Assembly: GCF_000484635.1 (NCBI RefSeq)
Contig: NZ_AXVM01000001.1
Coordinates: forward strand, 558,001 to 622,000
DNA length: 64,000 nt
Origin: Comamonas badia DSM 17552
GTDB lineage: Bacteria; Pseudomonadota; Gammaproteobacteria; Burkholderiales; Burkholderiaceae_C
Direction of reading: 5' to 3'
A program made the position numbers and the translations under genes. The notes under the pieces are model-generated. The model had not been told where the DNA came from, searched no databases, and worked only from the letters and a program-made list of their open reading frames with translations. Of the stretch, positions 28,432 to 39,715 are shown one piece after another. Position 1 is the first letter of the stretch. Every line of letters starts with the position of its first letter.

Positions 28432-28929
28432 ATGCACATCACTGAACATTGCGTCGTCGCGCTGACCTGGGTCCTGCAGGACACCCTGGGGGAAGAACTG
28501 GATGTCCTGGACGAACCCGTCGACTTCCTGGTCGGCGGCGACGACCTGCTCGCCCGGCTGGAACAGGCGCTGCAGGGGCATGCGGCCGGCGACAGCCTGG
28601 CGCTGCACCTGGAGCCCGAGGATGCCTTCGGCGATTACGACGAGAACCTGCTGTTCCTGGAGCCGCGCAGCGCTTTCCCCGCGGAAATCGAAGAAGGCAT
28701 GATCATCGAAGGCGCGCACCTGCCGGCCGATCTTGCCGGCCGGCTGCCCCGGGAGCCGCTGTACACGGTCGCCCAGATCTACCCTGACCACGTGGTGCTC
28801 GACGGCAACCACCCGCTCGCCGGCATCGCGCTGCGGCTGCAGCTCAAGGTGCATGCGGTGCGCGAGGCGACCGAAGAGGAAACCGAACGGCGCAGCGCCG
28901 GCACAGGCTTTTTCCGCCTCGGCGCCTGA
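28432..28929 (+). CDS. SlyD-like FKBP-type peptidyl-prolyl isomerase
   Basis: 165 residues from the ATG at 28432. The layout is that of SlyD: a short FKBP half (VVALTWVLQDTLGEELD, then PVDFLVGGDDLLARLEQAL and GDSLALHLEPEDAFGDYDENL), an inserted flap domain, and VLDGNHPLAGIALRLQLKVHAV closing the FKBP fold. The NHPLAG sequence is the conserved SlyD/SlpA signature. It probably assists protein folding in the cytoplasm; the metal-binding His-rich tail of E. coli SlyD is absent. Confidence 0.88.
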   Translation: MHITEHCVVALTWVLQDTLGEELDVLDEPVDFLVGGDDLLARLEQALQGHAAGDSLALHLEPEDAFGDYDENLLFLEPRSAFPAEIEEGMIIEGAHLPADLAGRLPREPLYTVAQIYPDHVVLDGNHPLAGIALRLQLKVHAVREATEEETERRSAGTGFFRLGA

Positions 28930-28953
28930 CCCGCCCGGCGCGCGGCGAGCGCG

Positions 28954-29457
28954 CTACATGCGCGTGATCTGTCCCTGGTAGACGCGCACGCGCTCGCCGT
29001 TGCGCAGCCCGCCCAGGCTGGGTACGGAATACACCTGTTGCGCTCCGTCGTCAAAGCGCACCGTCACATAGTTCTGGTCGCTGCCGCCGCGGTTGCTCTG
29101 CTGTTCGACGGCGTTGCCCGCCAGTGCGCCGACAACCACGCCGGCAATGGTGGCAAGCGCCCGCCCGGTGCCGCCGCCCACCTGGTTGCCGATCACGCCG
29201 CCGGCCACACCGCCCGCGACCGCGCCCACACCGCTGGTGCTGCCGGCGCCGGCATTGCGGCGGCCTTCAACGGCCACCACCGTGCCATAACGCGTGCCAT
29301 ACGGATCCGCCTGGTTCTGGTACACCTGTCCCTGCGGGTAGGCTTGGCGCTGCTGGGCATAGGGGCGCTGGCCATGGCTGGCGCAGCCCGCCATGGCCAG
29401 CGCCAATACCGCAGCGGCGGCCACGCCGGCCGCACGATCCATCTGAATCATCTTCAC
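28954..29457 (-). CDS. Glycine-zipper outer membrane lipoprotein, SlyB/17-kDa type
   Basis: 167 residues. A signal peptide ends in ALAMAGC (lipobox), followed by a Gln/Tyr-rich stretch, then a glycine zipper (GVGAVAGGVAGGVIGNQVGG and ATIAGVVVGALAGNAVEQQ), the classical two-segment Rick_17kDa/SlyB surface-antigen pattern. The C-terminal domain VTVRFDDGAQQVYSVP resembles an SH3-like tail. Such lipoproteins stabilise the outer membrane. An AUG at 29451 is an alternative start. Confidence 0.88.
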   Translation of the reverse strand: MKMIQMDRAAGVAAAAVLALAMAGCASHGQRPYAQQRQAYPQGQVYQNQADPYGTRYGTVVAVEGRRNAGAGSTSGVGAVAGGVAGGVIGNQVGGGTGRALATIAGVVVGALAGNAVEQQSNRGGSDQNYVTVRFDDGAQQVYSVPSLGGLRNGERVRVYQGQITRM

Positions 29458-29487
29458 TCCTTCACAAAAAGGGGCCGTCCGCTGGCA

Positions 29488-29934
29488 TCACTGCCGCCCC
29501 GTGGAACCATAGCCGCCCTGACCCCGCTCGCTCGGCGCGAATTCCCGCACCTCGCGCAGCTGGGCCTGCACCACCGGCACGATCACCAGCTGCGCCAGCC
29601 GCTCCATCGGCTGCAATGTGTACTCAACGCCGCTGCGGTTCCATGCGCTGACCATCAGCTGCCCCTGGTAGTCGCTGTCGATCAGGCCCACCAGATTGCC
29701 CAGCACGATGCCGTGCTTGTGCCCCAGCCCCGAGCGCGGCAGGATCAGTGCCGCGTAGCCCGGGTCCTGCAGGTGGATCGCCATGCCGGTAGGCACCAGC
29801 TCCCAGCGTCCCGGGGCAAGCGTCAGTGGCGCCTGCAGGCAGGCCCGCAAATCGAGTCCGGCGCTTCCTGCGGTGGCGTAATCCGGCATGCTCGCGCGCA
29901 GGCGCTCATCAAGAATCTTGAAATCCAGTTGCAC
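29488..29934 (-). CDS. dut: dUTP diphosphatase
   Basis: 148 residues from a GTG at 29934 ([12 protein letters not shown]), which gives the standard dUTPase length; a longer frame runs into the upstream gene. The five conserved motifs are visible: [35 protein letters not shown] and [10 protein letters not shown], the last closing over the active site. It hydrolyses dUTP to dUMP, keeping uracil out of DNA and feeding thymidylate synthesis. It follows coaBC and a small membrane gene on the same strand; coaBC-dut linkage is common in bacteria. Confidence 0.96.
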   Translation of the reverse strand: MQLDFKILDERLRASMPDYATAGSAGLDLRACLQAPLTLAPGRWELVPTGMAIHLQDPGYAALILPRSGLGHKHGIVLGNLVGLIDSDYQGQLMVSAWNRSGVEYTLQPMERLAQLVIVPVVQAQLREVREFAPSERGQGGYGSTGRQ

Positions 29935-29942
29935 GGTTGTCC

Positions 29943-30386
29943 TCAGCCCCTCAGGTCTTTTCCAGCCATCGTCCTGCGCCGGACGGCCTGCTTCAGCCGC
30001 AGCACCACGGCCGCGGCAATGAGCGCGAAAGCAATCAAGCCCTGCACTGGCTCCAGCTCCGGCATCCACCACACCGCCAGCCACGACAACGCGATCGGCA
30101 ACGCAAACACAGCCAACAGGAACCCAAACCCGGAGGGATGCCTGGCGTTTGTCGCGGCTCGACTCTTGCCACCCGCTCGTTTGACTGCGATGGGTGTGGC
30201 TGCCCGCCGGCCCACGGGCTTGGAGCCCTGCTGACCTGGAGCCGTCGTCGCACCAGGCAATTGCGCGTGCCCATCGGGTGACTGAACGCCAGGCGGCGGG
30301 GGCACCGCGCCACTGAGCCGCTCCACATACCGCGCGAAATCGCCGTCCGGCGGCGTATCACCCAACTGCGGCGATTTTCCGAACAT
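29943..30386 (-). CDS. Two-helix membrane protein between coaBC and dut
   Basis: 147 residues. The first half is hydrophilic and disordered ([30 protein letters not shown]); the second half holds two hydrophobic segments ([21 protein letters not shown] and [16 protein letters not shown]) ending in a basic tail. No family recognised. It lies 23 bases after coaBC and 8 bases before the dut start, so it belongs to the same transcript. Confidence 0.7.
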   Translation of the reverse strand: MFGKSPQLGDTPPDGDFARYVERLSGAVPPPPGVQSPDGHAQLPGATTAPGQQGSKPVGRRAATPIAVKRAGGKSRAATNARHPSGFGFLLAVFALPIALSWLAVWWMPELEPVQGLIAFALIAAAVVLRLKQAVRRRTMAGKDLRG

Positions 30387-30409
30387 CGCTCCTCCCTCCT
30401 GCCCACCCT

Positions 30410-31630
30410 CTACTGCCTGCCACGCATGCGCTCGGCCATCTGCTGCACCAGGGCGCGCCCCAGCTCGCGCTTGCTTGCACGCGGCAGCTCCTGTGCACCG
30501 GCCTCGTCCACCAGCAGCAGCGCATTGTCATCCTGGCCAAAAGTCGCCGGGCCGATATTGCCCACCAGCAGCGGCACGCCCTTGCGCTTGCGCTTGGCAC
30601 TGGCATTGGCCAGCAGGTCCTCGCTTTCCGCCGCAAAGCCCACGCAATAGAGCTGCCCATGGCGCGCGCGGGGACTGGCAGCGACATGCGCGAGGATGTC
30701 GGGGTTTTCGACAAACGAAAGCTGGGGCACCGCGCCCGAGCCGTCCTTCTTGATCTTGTGCAGCGCCACGGCGGCAGGACGCCAGTCCGCCACGGCCGCT
30801 GTTGCTATGAACACCGTAGCTGTAGGCGCATGCTGTTCAACCGCTTCAAACATGTTTCGTGCCGAATGCACATCGACGCGCGCCACACCGCGCGGCGTCG
30901 GCAGATGCACCGGGCCTGCGATCAGCGTGACCTGAGCGCCCGCCTCGCGCGCTGCGCGGGCAATCGCAAAGCCCATCTTGCCGCTGGAGTGGTTGGTGAC
31001 GCCGCGCACCGGGTCGATGGCCTCGAAGGTCGGCCCGGCGGTGATGAGTACACGCTCGCCGGCCAGCCGCTTGGGCGTGAAAAACGCCTCCAGTTCCTCG
31101 ATGATTTCCGCGGGTTCGAGCATGCGGCCATCGCCCGTTTCGCCGCAGGCCTGCTCGCCGCAGCCCACGCCGAGCGAAACCGCCCCATCCGCCACCACCT
31201 GCATCAAGTTGCGCTGCGTCGCCGGGTGCGCCCACATCTCGCGGTTCATCGCCGGCGCCAGCAGCAGCGGCACGCGCTCTATGGGACGCGCCACGCACAG
31301 CAGGCTGAGCAATTCGTCCGAGCGCCCCTGCGCCAGCCGCGCGATGAAATCCGCGCTGCAGGGGGCGATCAGAATGGCATCCGCCTCGCGCGAAAGGTTG
31401 ATGTGCGCCATGGCATTGGGCTCGCGCAGATCCCATTGCGAGGTGACGACCGCGCGGCCGGTCAGCGCCTGCAGGGTCACGGCAGTGATGAATTGCCCGG
31501 CCGCCTCCGTCATCACCGCCTGCACCGTTGCCCCCGCCTTCACCAGCAGGCGCGCCAGCTCTGCCGCCTTGTAGCAGGCGATGCCGCCCGAGAGGCCCAG
31601 GACGATGTGTTTGCCGGACAGTGGATTCAT
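30410..31630 (-). CDS. coaBC: Phosphopantothenoylcysteine decarboxylase/synthetase
   Basis: 406 residues from the ATG at 31630 (MNPLSGKHIVLG); an in-frame ATG at 31654 lacks the family start. The flavoprotein N-terminal half (CoaC) begins HIVLGLSGGIACYKAAELA and has APAMNREMW with the substrate-binding asparagine. The CoaB half has VLITAGPTFEAIDPVRGVTN and a Lys-rich nucleotide-binding part (KIKKDGSG). It converts phosphopantothenate to phosphopantetheine in two steps of coenzyme A synthesis. A degenerate repeat copy may lie within the synthetase domain. Confidence 0.96.
   Translation of the reverse strand: MNPLSGKHIVLGLSGGIACYKAAELARLLVKAGATVQAVMTEAAGQFITAVTLQALTGRAVVTSQWDLREPNAMAHINLSREADAILIAPCSADFIARLAQGRSDELLSLLCVARPIERVPLLLAPAMNREMWAHPATQRNLMQVVADGAVSLGVGCGEQACGETGDGRMLEPAEIIEELEAFFTPKRLAGERVLITAGPTFEAIDPVRGVTNHSSGKMGFAIARAAREAGAQVTLIAGPVHLPTPRGVARVDVHSARNMFEAVEQHAPTATVFIATAAVADWRPAAVALHKIKKDGSGAVPQLSFVENPDILAHVAASPRARHGQLYCVGFAAESEDLLANASAKRKRKGVPLLVGNIGPATFGQDDNALLLVDEAGAQELPRASKRELGRALVQQMAERMRGRQ
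30816..30840 (+). repeat. Degenerate repeat half inside coaBC
   Basis: GTAGCTGTAGGCGCATGCTG followed by TTCAA resembles the left half of the dispersed repeat (about 17 of 25 positions against the core). The rest of the repeat is not recognisable. Confidence 0.3.
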
Positions 31631-31680
31631 GGCAGGCAATATATCAGCCGCCACGGCCGGACTGGTCCGAGCGGCTTACC

Positions 31681-32883
31681 TCATTGCGCGGCGACTGCCA
31701 GGAATCGTTCGGCCAGATGGACCCAGTAGGCCGATCCGATGGCGATGTTGCCGTCGTTGAAGTCGTAGCCAGGGTTGTGCACCGAGCAGCCACCCTCCCC
31801 ATCGCCGTTGCCGATGATCAGGTAACAGCCTGGCACCTGCTCCAGCATGAAGGAAAAATCCTCGCTGGCCGGTAGCGCCGGCCCATGCCGATCGACCTTT
31901 TCGGCGCCCAGCAGCTCGGTCGCCACCTCGCGCGCGAACTCGGTTTCCGCAGGGGTGTTGACGAGCACCGAGTAGCCACGGCGGTAGTCGATTTCGGCGC
32001 GCACGCCGAAGCTGTCGGCCTGCGCGGCGACCAGCGCCTTGATGCGCCGCTCGAGCAATTCGCGCATTTCCCGCGTGAGGGCGCGCACGGTGAGTTCGAG
32101 CACCGCCGTCTGGGGAATGACATTGTTGGCCTGGCCTGCGTTCAGGGCGCCGACGGTGATGAGCGCCATCTCCATCGGGTTGGCGTTGCGCGAGACGATG
32201 GTCTGCAGCGCCATCACCACGCTTGACGCCGCGACGATGGGGTCGGCCGCGCGGTGCGGCTCGGCGCCGTGGCCGCCCCGGCCGTGCAATGTGATCGTCA
32301 CGTAGTCGGACGAGGCCATCATCGGCCCGTCGCGGAACACCAGCCGGCCTTGCGGCACGCCGGGTCCGTTGTGCATGGCGAACACCGCATCGCACGGGTA
32401 TTTCCTGAACAGGCCTTCCTCGATCATGCGCAGCGCACCGCCACCGCCTTCCTCGGCGGGCTGGAAGATGAGGTTGAGCGTGCCGGAAAACTGGCCGCCG
32501 TGCGCGAGCTGGCGCGCCGCGGCGAGCAGCATGGCCGTGTGGCCGTCGTGGCCGCAGGCGTGCATCACGCCGGCGCGGCGGCTGGCGTAGGGCAGGCCGG
32601 TGGCTTCGACGATCGGCAGGGCATCCATGTCGGCGCGCAGGCCGAGCCGCTTGCCGCCGTCGCCGCGCTGCAGTTGCGCCACGACGCCGGTGCCGCCCAG
32701 GCCGCGCTCGACCTGGTAGCCCCAGGCCTGCAGGCGTTCGGCGACGAGCTGGCTCGTCTCATGCTCCTCGAAAGCAAGTTCGGGGTGCTGGTGGATACGC
32801 TGGCGAATGCCGATGAATTCATCGGCCAGCGCCTGCATGCGCTGCAGCTTCCGCGCGGTGCTTGTGGTCATGTCGGGGGTCAT
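31681..32883 (-). CDS. M20 family amidohydrolase (hippurate-hydrolase type)
   Basis: 400 residues. Metal-binding motifs of the M20D/amidohydrolase group are clear: MHACGHDGHTAML, FQPAEEGGGGA, FAMHNGP, and SEDFSFMLEQVPG near the C terminus. The conserved Cys-Gly-His-Asp places it with hippurate hydrolases, N-acyl amino-acid deacylases and indole-3-acetyl-amino-acid hydrolases. The product releases an amino acid or acid from an amide-linked substrate. It is the last gene of the MarR-ABC-M81-M20 operon, so the substrate is probably what the importer brings in. Starts at 32883 or 32871 are both possible. Confidence 0.92.
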   Translation of the reverse strand: MTPDMTTSTARKLQRMQALADEFIGIRQRIHQHPELAFEEHETSQLVAERLQAWGYQVERGLGGTGVVAQLQRGDGGKRLGLRADMDALPIVEATGLPYASRRAGVMHACGHDGHTAMLLAAARQLAHGGQFSGTLNLIFQPAEEGGGGALRMIEEGLFRKYPCDAVFAMHNGPGVPQGRLVFRDGPMMASSDYVTITLHGRGGHGAEPHRAADPIVAASSVVMALQTIVSRNANPMEMALITVGALNAGQANNVIPQTAVLELTVRALTREMRELLERRIKALVAAQADSFGVRAEIDYRRGYSVLVNTPAETEFAREVATELLGAEKVDRHGPALPASEDFSFMLEQVPGCYLIIGNGDGEGGCSVHNPGYDFNDGNIAIGSAYWVHLAERFLAVAAQ

Positions 32884-32891
32884 TTGCGGGA

Positions 32892-34393
32892 TCAGGGGCG
32901 CCGCGCCATGTCGGCCGGGAGCTTGCGCCAGGGCAGATCGGCCGGGTCGGCGGCCATTGGCCCGGCGGCCTTGGCGATGAGGATGGCCTCGGCGATCGGC
33001 GCGAAGTCGGCGCGAAAATGCACGGAGCTCTTGTTCACCAGCAGCTTCATGCGTTCGGGCTGGATGCCGACGTGACGGAACAGCTCGCGGTCGAGCATCT
33101 GCGGCTTGCTGGCGGCCACGGCGATCAGCACGCCGTCCAGCTCGAGGCAGGCACAGGGCCCGAGTTCGACGGTCGGGGTCATCGCCATCGGGCCCTTCAG
33201 GAGGACGTGGCCATCGCCGAGCGCACGCACGGTGCAGCGGCCGCTGACGGGCGGATCGCTGGGCCGCCCGGTGAAGGTGGGCACGGCGGCGCCCAGAGCG
33301 AGAGAAATTTGCGCACCCGCGCCGGCGGCATGTGCCGCCGCGGCCGCCGCGGGGTCAAACATCATGCCCAGCGCCACCTGCCCGGGAAAGCGCCGGCCGG
33401 CCTCTTCGGCGAGCAAGGCATGCAGCATGCCGGTGGTGTTGCTGTCGGCGCCTGCACCAGGGTTGTCCTGGGTATCGGCGATGACGACCGGCCGTCCGGC
33501 GCCGGCCGCGATGTCCAGGGCGGTGGCGACCGCCGCACGTGGTTCGAGCACCTCCAGGCGCCACTGCGATCGCGGCTGGTCGATGCGCGCGTGCAGGCGC
33601 TGCACGGCGGCCTGCGCCGCATCGCCGTGGGCCCAGAGCACCGGGCCGCATTCAGCCACGTCGGCGGCCGGGAACCCGGTGGCGAAGCTCATCACCACGC
33701 CGTGCGCGGTATCGAGCGCGGCCAGTTCGCGAAAGACCGATGCCGCCGGCTCGGTCATGGTGGTCTGCACATTGAGCGGCAACAAGAAGGGCAGCCGGAC
33801 CACCTGCAGCGGCTCGCGTCCGCCGCGTGCCAGCCGCCGTTGCAGCAGCACGGCCGCCCGGCGCCCGGTGTCGGCCATGTCGATGTGCGGGTAGGTGCGA
33901 TAGGCGACCAGCGCATCCGCCATGTCTAGCATGCGCTGCGTCACGTTGGCGTGCATGTCCAGGCTGGCGACGATGGGCCGATCGGGGCCGACAAGCGCGC
34001 GCACACGCGCCAGCAGCTCGCCCTCGGCGTCGTCCAGCTGCTCGGCGACGGCGGCGCCGTGCAGGTCGAGGTAGACCGCGTCCAGTCCCTGGGCGAGCGC
34101 GGCGCCCACGTCGCCGGTGATCACGCCGGCGATGCGTTCGAAGGCGTCGCGCGTGACATGTGCCGAGGGCGTGGCGCCGGCCCAGCATGAGGGCACGAGC
34201 GACCAGCCGCGCTCGCGTGCCCCGGCCATGAAACCGGCGATGGCGATGTTGCCGTGCCGCAGGCGCTCGACCATGGCGGTGCCCCGCACGAAGGCGGGAA
34301 AGGTCTCGCCCCGGTTGAAGGCGGCCCAGTCGGCGCGGCTGGGGGCGAAGGTGTTGGTTTCGTGCTGGAAACCGCCGATCAGGATGCGGGGGC

Positions 34394-34397
<4 letters not shown>
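32892..34397 (-). CDS. M81 family metallopeptidase (MlrC-like)
   Basis: 501 residues. The opening RILIGGFQHETNTFAP is the hallmark of the MlrC/M81 family, whose founder acts late in microcystin breakdown. Further marks are DAVYLDLHGAAV and IVASLDMHANVT, with metal-binding His and Asp residues, and VIADTQDNPGAGADSNT. Most genomic members lie next to peptide ABC transporters as here. The start codon overlaps the ABC gene stop (ATGA) and the M20 gene follows within 10 bases, so the two enzymes probably act in sequence on the imported compound. Confidence 0.92.
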
Positions 34398-36064
<1,667 letters not shown>

Positions 36065-36068
36065 GGTT

Positions 36069-37028
36069 TCAGCCTCCACGCTTGTTGAATTTCGGGTCCA
36101 GCGTGTCGCGCAGGCCATCGCCAAGGAGGTTGACGGCCAGCACCGTGAACGCCAGGAAGACGCCCGGAATCAGCACGCTGTGCGGGTACTGCGTGAACTG
36201 CATGCGGCCCTCGGCCATGATGTTGCCCCAGGTGGGGATCTCGGGCGGCATGCCGACGCCCAGAAAAGAGAGAATGGCCTCCACCAGGATGGCCGCAGCG
36301 CAGACGTAGGTGCCCTGGATGACCAGCGGCGCGATCGCATTGGGCAATATGTGGCGACCCAGCACTTTCCACGTCGGCGTGTCGAGCGCGATGGCCGCCT
36401 CGACGTAAGGCTCTTCGCGGATCGTCAGCACCACCGAGCGCACCAGCCGTGCGACGCGCGGGATCTCGGGCACGGCAATGGCGATGATGATGGTCGTGAG
36501 ACTGGGCCGCCAGACGGCGACCAGGGTGATGGCGAACAGGATGCCGGGGATGGCCATCACGCCGTCCATCACCCGCATGATCGCGCCGTCCAGGCGGCGG
36601 AAGTAGCCTGCGGTCAGGCCCAGCAGCATGCCGATCGCCAGCGCGAGCACCGCGACCGCCCCGCCCACCGCGAGCGACACGCGCGCACCATAGAGCACAC
36701 GGCTCCAGATATCGCGCCCGAGGCTGTCGCTGCCCAGGGCGAACCAATGCTGGAAACTGTCCCCTGCCAGCGTCATGAACTCGGCACGGGTGCCGGGCAG
36801 CAGGTTGGCGCTGCCAGGATCGATCAGGGTCGGGTTGATGGTACCCAGCCATGGCGCCGCCACGGCGCCGAACACCAGAAGCCCCAGCACACCGGCACCG
36901 AAACGCACGGCGCCATTGCGCCATACGCGCCGCGCCGTCGAGACGCGCCGAGGCGCCGCTGGCGTTGCCGCTTCGGCGCTGGTGGTCGGGCGGGAAATGG
37001 ATTCATTCATGGCAGGAAGGGTGGTCAT
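36069..37028 (-). CDS. Peptide-type ABC transporter permease, DppC-like
   Basis: 319 residues, about six membrane segments after a cytoplasmic N terminus. The sequence has the DppC/OppC N-terminal domain (GTINPTLIDPGSANLLPG, FALGSDSLGRDIWSRVLYG) and the EAA loop EAAIALDTPTWKVLGRHILP that docks with the ATPase. It follows the DppB-like gene by six bases and pairs with it as a heterodimer. Confidence 0.95.
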   Translation of the reverse strand: MTTLPAMNESISRPTTSAEAATPAAPRRVSTARRVWRNGAVRFGAGVLGLLVFGAVAAPWLGTINPTLIDPGSANLLPGTRAEFMTLAGDSFQHWFALGSDSLGRDIWSRVLYGARVSLAVGGAVAVLALAIGMLLGLTAGYFRRLDGAIMRVMDGVMAIPGILFAITLVAVWRPSLTTIIIAIAVPEIPRVARLVRSVVLTIREEPYVEAAIALDTPTWKVLGRHILPNAIAPLVIQGTYVCAAAILVEAILSFLGVGMPPEIPTWGNIMAEGRMQFTQYPHSVLIPGVFLAFTVLAVNLLGDGLRDTLDPKFNKRGG

Positions 37029-37034
37029 CTCGGT

Positions 37035-37976
37035 TCAGTAGCGGATACGGGGGTCAAGCAGCACGTAGCTGATGTCCACGAGCAGATTGATCAGCACGTA
37101 GATGACCGAGAAGAAAAGCGTGATGCCCTGGATCAGCGGGTAGTCGCGCGACAGCACGGCGTCGACCGTGAGCTGCCCAAGCCCGGGAATCGCGAACACC
37201 GTCTCGGTGACGACCACGCCGCCGATGAGCAGCGCCACACCGATGCCGATGACCGTGACGATAGGCACCGCCGCGTTGGCGAGCGCATGGCGCAACAACA
37301 CCTGGCGCTCGCTGATGCCCTTGGCGCGTGCCGTGCGGATGTAATCCTCGGTCAGCGCCTCGGCGACGGCGGCCCGTGTGACGCGCGCGATCAGCGCCAG
37401 GTAAACGATGGACAGCGCCAGCGCCGGCAGGGCCAGATGGGTGAGCCAGGGCAGCACGCCATCGGCCAGGCGCGCATAGCCCTGCACCGGCAGCAACTCC
37501 GCCTTGAGCGCCACGCCCCAGATCAGCAGGTAGCCGATGACGAAGGTCGGTATGGAAAAGCCGAGCACCGAAAAGCTCATCAGTGCCCGGTCGAGCCAGC
37601 CGCCATGGCGCCAGGCGGCCAGTACGCCCAGCGGCACCGCGATCAGCACCGTCAGCACGATGGTGAAGGCGGCAAGCGACAGCGTGGGTTCGATGCGCTG
37701 GCCGATGAGTGTGGCAACGCTCTGGTTCAGGAACAGCGACTTGCCCAGCTCGCCCTGCACCACCTGCCCCGACCATGCGAAAAACTGCTGCGGCAGCGGC
37801 CGATCCAGCCCGAGCCGGGCGCGCACCTGCTCGATGTCGGAAAGCGAGGCACTGTCACCGACCATGAGGGCCGCGGGATCTCCCGGCGCCAGGCGGGTCA
37901 TCATGAACACGATCAACGCGACGATCAACAGCACGGGCAGTGTGGAGACAGCGCGGCGCAACAGAAAGGACAGCAT
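37035..37976 (-). CDS. Peptide-type ABC transporter permease, DppB-like
   Basis: 313 residues from the ATG at 37976 (MLSFLLRRAVSTLPVLLIV); an upstream extension to 38045 is not membrane-like. DppB features include MMTRLAPGDPAALMVG, then LGLDRPLPQQFFAW, and the EAA-type loop YIRTARAKGISERQVLLRHA. About six membrane helices are present. Confidence 0.95.
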   Translation of the reverse strand: MLSFLLRRAVSTLPVLLIVALIVFMMTRLAPGDPAALMVGDSASLSDIEQVRARLGLDRPLPQQFFAWSGQVVQGELGKSLFLNQSVATLIGQRIEPTLSLAAFTIVLTVLIAVPLGVLAAWRHGGWLDRALMSFSVLGFSIPTFVIGYLLIWGVALKAELLPVQGYARLADGVLPWLTHLALPALALSIVYLALIARVTRAAVAEALTEDYIRTARAKGISERQVLLRHALANAAVPIVTVIGIGVALLIGGVVVTETVFAIPGLGQLTVDAVLSRDYPLIQGITLFFSVIYVLINLLVDISYVLLDPRIRY

Positions 37977-38051
37977 GGCAGTGGGGCGGATACAGGAGAA
38001 AGCCGAGGCCGATGGGCGGCAGGAACCATGCCGCCTTCGGTGCAAGAAAAC

Positions 38052-39635
38052 TCAGTCGCTCTTGCGGAGGTTCCAGAACACGTTCACCGGCGCCGTGATG
38101 ACACCGCTGACCACGCCCTTGCGGATCACCGACAGGGGACGCTGCTCGCCCAGCGGCGCCAGCAGTCCGCTGTCGAAGGTCTCGATCTGGATCTGCTCGG
38201 CCAGACGTTTGCGTTGCGCAGGGTCGGTGGTGGCGACGAACTCGGACTTCAGTTGCTCAAGCTTGTCGCTGACGCCCCAGCCGAACCAGCCCTTCTCACC
38301 GTTGCCGGTGAGCGGCGCGAAGTACAGCGGGTTCATGTTGTCGCTGCTGCCCCAGCCGGTGATGAAAAGGTTCCAGCCGCCCTTGTCGACAGGGTCCTTC
38401 TTGGCGCGGCGCATCAGCAGGGTAGGCCAGTCCATGGCCTGCATGTCGACGTTGAAGCCGGCCTCCTTCAGCAACTGCGCCATCACCGGCGGCAGCTTGT
38501 TCAGCAGCCCGAAATCTGCCGGCTGCATCAGCACCACCGGCTTGCCGTCGTAGCCGGCTTCCTTCAGCAGCTTCCTGGCGGCCTCGAACTGCGGCTTGCC
38601 GGTGAAGTACGCGGTCTTGTCGGAAGCCAGCGGCGAGTTGCAGGGGTAGATCGAGGTGCAAATGGAATAGAGATCACGCGATACCAACTGCGCCCGCAGC
38701 AGCGCCTGCTGGTTGATCGCCATGATCGCGGCCTGGGAGATCTTCGGGTTGTCGAACGGCGGAATGTGGTGGTTCAGGTGCAGGAAGTACGAGCCGGGCG
38801 TGGTGCCGGCAACCACTTCCAATTTGGGGTTGGCGCGCAGCGTGTCGTAATGCTCGTACGGCATCCACGACAGCATGTCGACCTCGCCCTTGGCGATGGC
38901 GCCCGTCTGCGTCTGCGCATCCTTCAGGATGATCCACTCCACCCGATCGACGTAGACGCGCTTGCCGCCCGCCATGCCCGACGGCTCCTCGCTGCGCGGC
39001 ACATAGGCCGCGTTCTTCAGGTAGACGACTTTTTCGCCGGCGCGGAACTCGTCCTTGGAGAACACGTAGGGCCCGGACCCCACATAGTCTTCGATCTGCT
39101 TGTCGGCGGGCGTCTTGGCCACGCGCTCCGGCATGATGAACGCCGGGCTGCCCGAGGGTTTGGCCAGTGCTTCCAGCACCATGCCGAAGGGCTGGCTGAA
39201 GGTCATGCGGAAGCTGTCGTTGTCGATCGCCTCGATCGTGCTCATCGCCGCAAACAGGCGCTGACCCAGGCCGTCGCGCTTGCCCCAGCGCTGCAGCGAG
39301 GCGATCACGTCGGCCGAGGTCACGGGCTTGCCATCGTGAAAGGCCAGGCCTTTGCGCAGGCGGAAGGTCCAGACCCTGGCGTCGGCCGACACCTGATGGC
39401 TGTCCACCATCTGCGGCTGGACCTCGCCCTTGCCGTCAATCGCGAACAGCGTGTCATAGACCATGTAGCCGTGGTCGCGCGTGACAAAGGCCGTCGTCCA
39501 GATCGGATCCAGAATTTTCAGGTCGGCCTGTGGAACGATGCGCAGGACCTTGCCTGCCTGCGCGTAGGCGGTGGCGGCACTCAGCGCCAGCAGCACCGCA
39601 CCGAAGCAGCGGATGAGGGATGAAAGGCGGGCCAT
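38052..39635 (-). CDS. Periplasmic substrate-binding protein, peptide ABC family
   Basis: 527 residues with a cleavable signal (CFGAVLLALSAATAYAQA). It belongs to the SBP_5 family: KVLRIVPQADLKILDPIWTT at the mature start, VYDTLFAIDGKGEVQPQMVD, RKGLAFHDGKPVTSADVIAS and WGSSDNMNPLYFAP. Family members bind di- or oligopeptides, opines, glutathione or other amide compounds. It is the first structural gene after the MarR regulator. Confidence 0.93.
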   Translation of the reverse strand: MARLSSLIRCFGAVLLALSAATAYAQAGKVLRIVPQADLKILDPIWTTAFVTRDHGYMVYDTLFAIDGKGEVQPQMVDSHQVSADARVWTFRLRKGLAFHDGKPVTSADVIASLQRWGKRDGLGQRLFAAMSTIEAIDNDSFRMTFSQPFGMVLEALAKPSGSPAFIMPERVAKTPADKQIEDYVGSGPYVFSKDEFRAGEKVVYLKNAAYVPRSEEPSGMAGGKRVYVDRVEWIILKDAQTQTGAIAKGEVDMLSWMPYEHYDTLRANPKLEVVAGTTPGSYFLHLNHHIPPFDNPKISQAAIMAINQQALLRAQLVSRDLYSICTSIYPCNSPLASDKTAYFTGKPQFEAARKLLKEAGYDGKPVVLMQPADFGLLNKLPPVMAQLLKEAGFNVDMQAMDWPTLLMRRAKKDPVDKGGWNLFITGWGSSDNMNPLYFAPLTGNGEKGWFGWGVSDKLEQLKSEFVATTDPAQRKRLAEQIQIETFDSGLLAPLGEQRPLSVIRKGVVSGVITAPVNVFWNLRKSD

Positions 39636-39715
39636 GGTGTCTCCTGGTTATGGCGGCGGGGTACGCCCAACGATGGTCGTGGGAAGGAAAAGGGAGCGTG
39701 CTGCGGCGCTGGCGC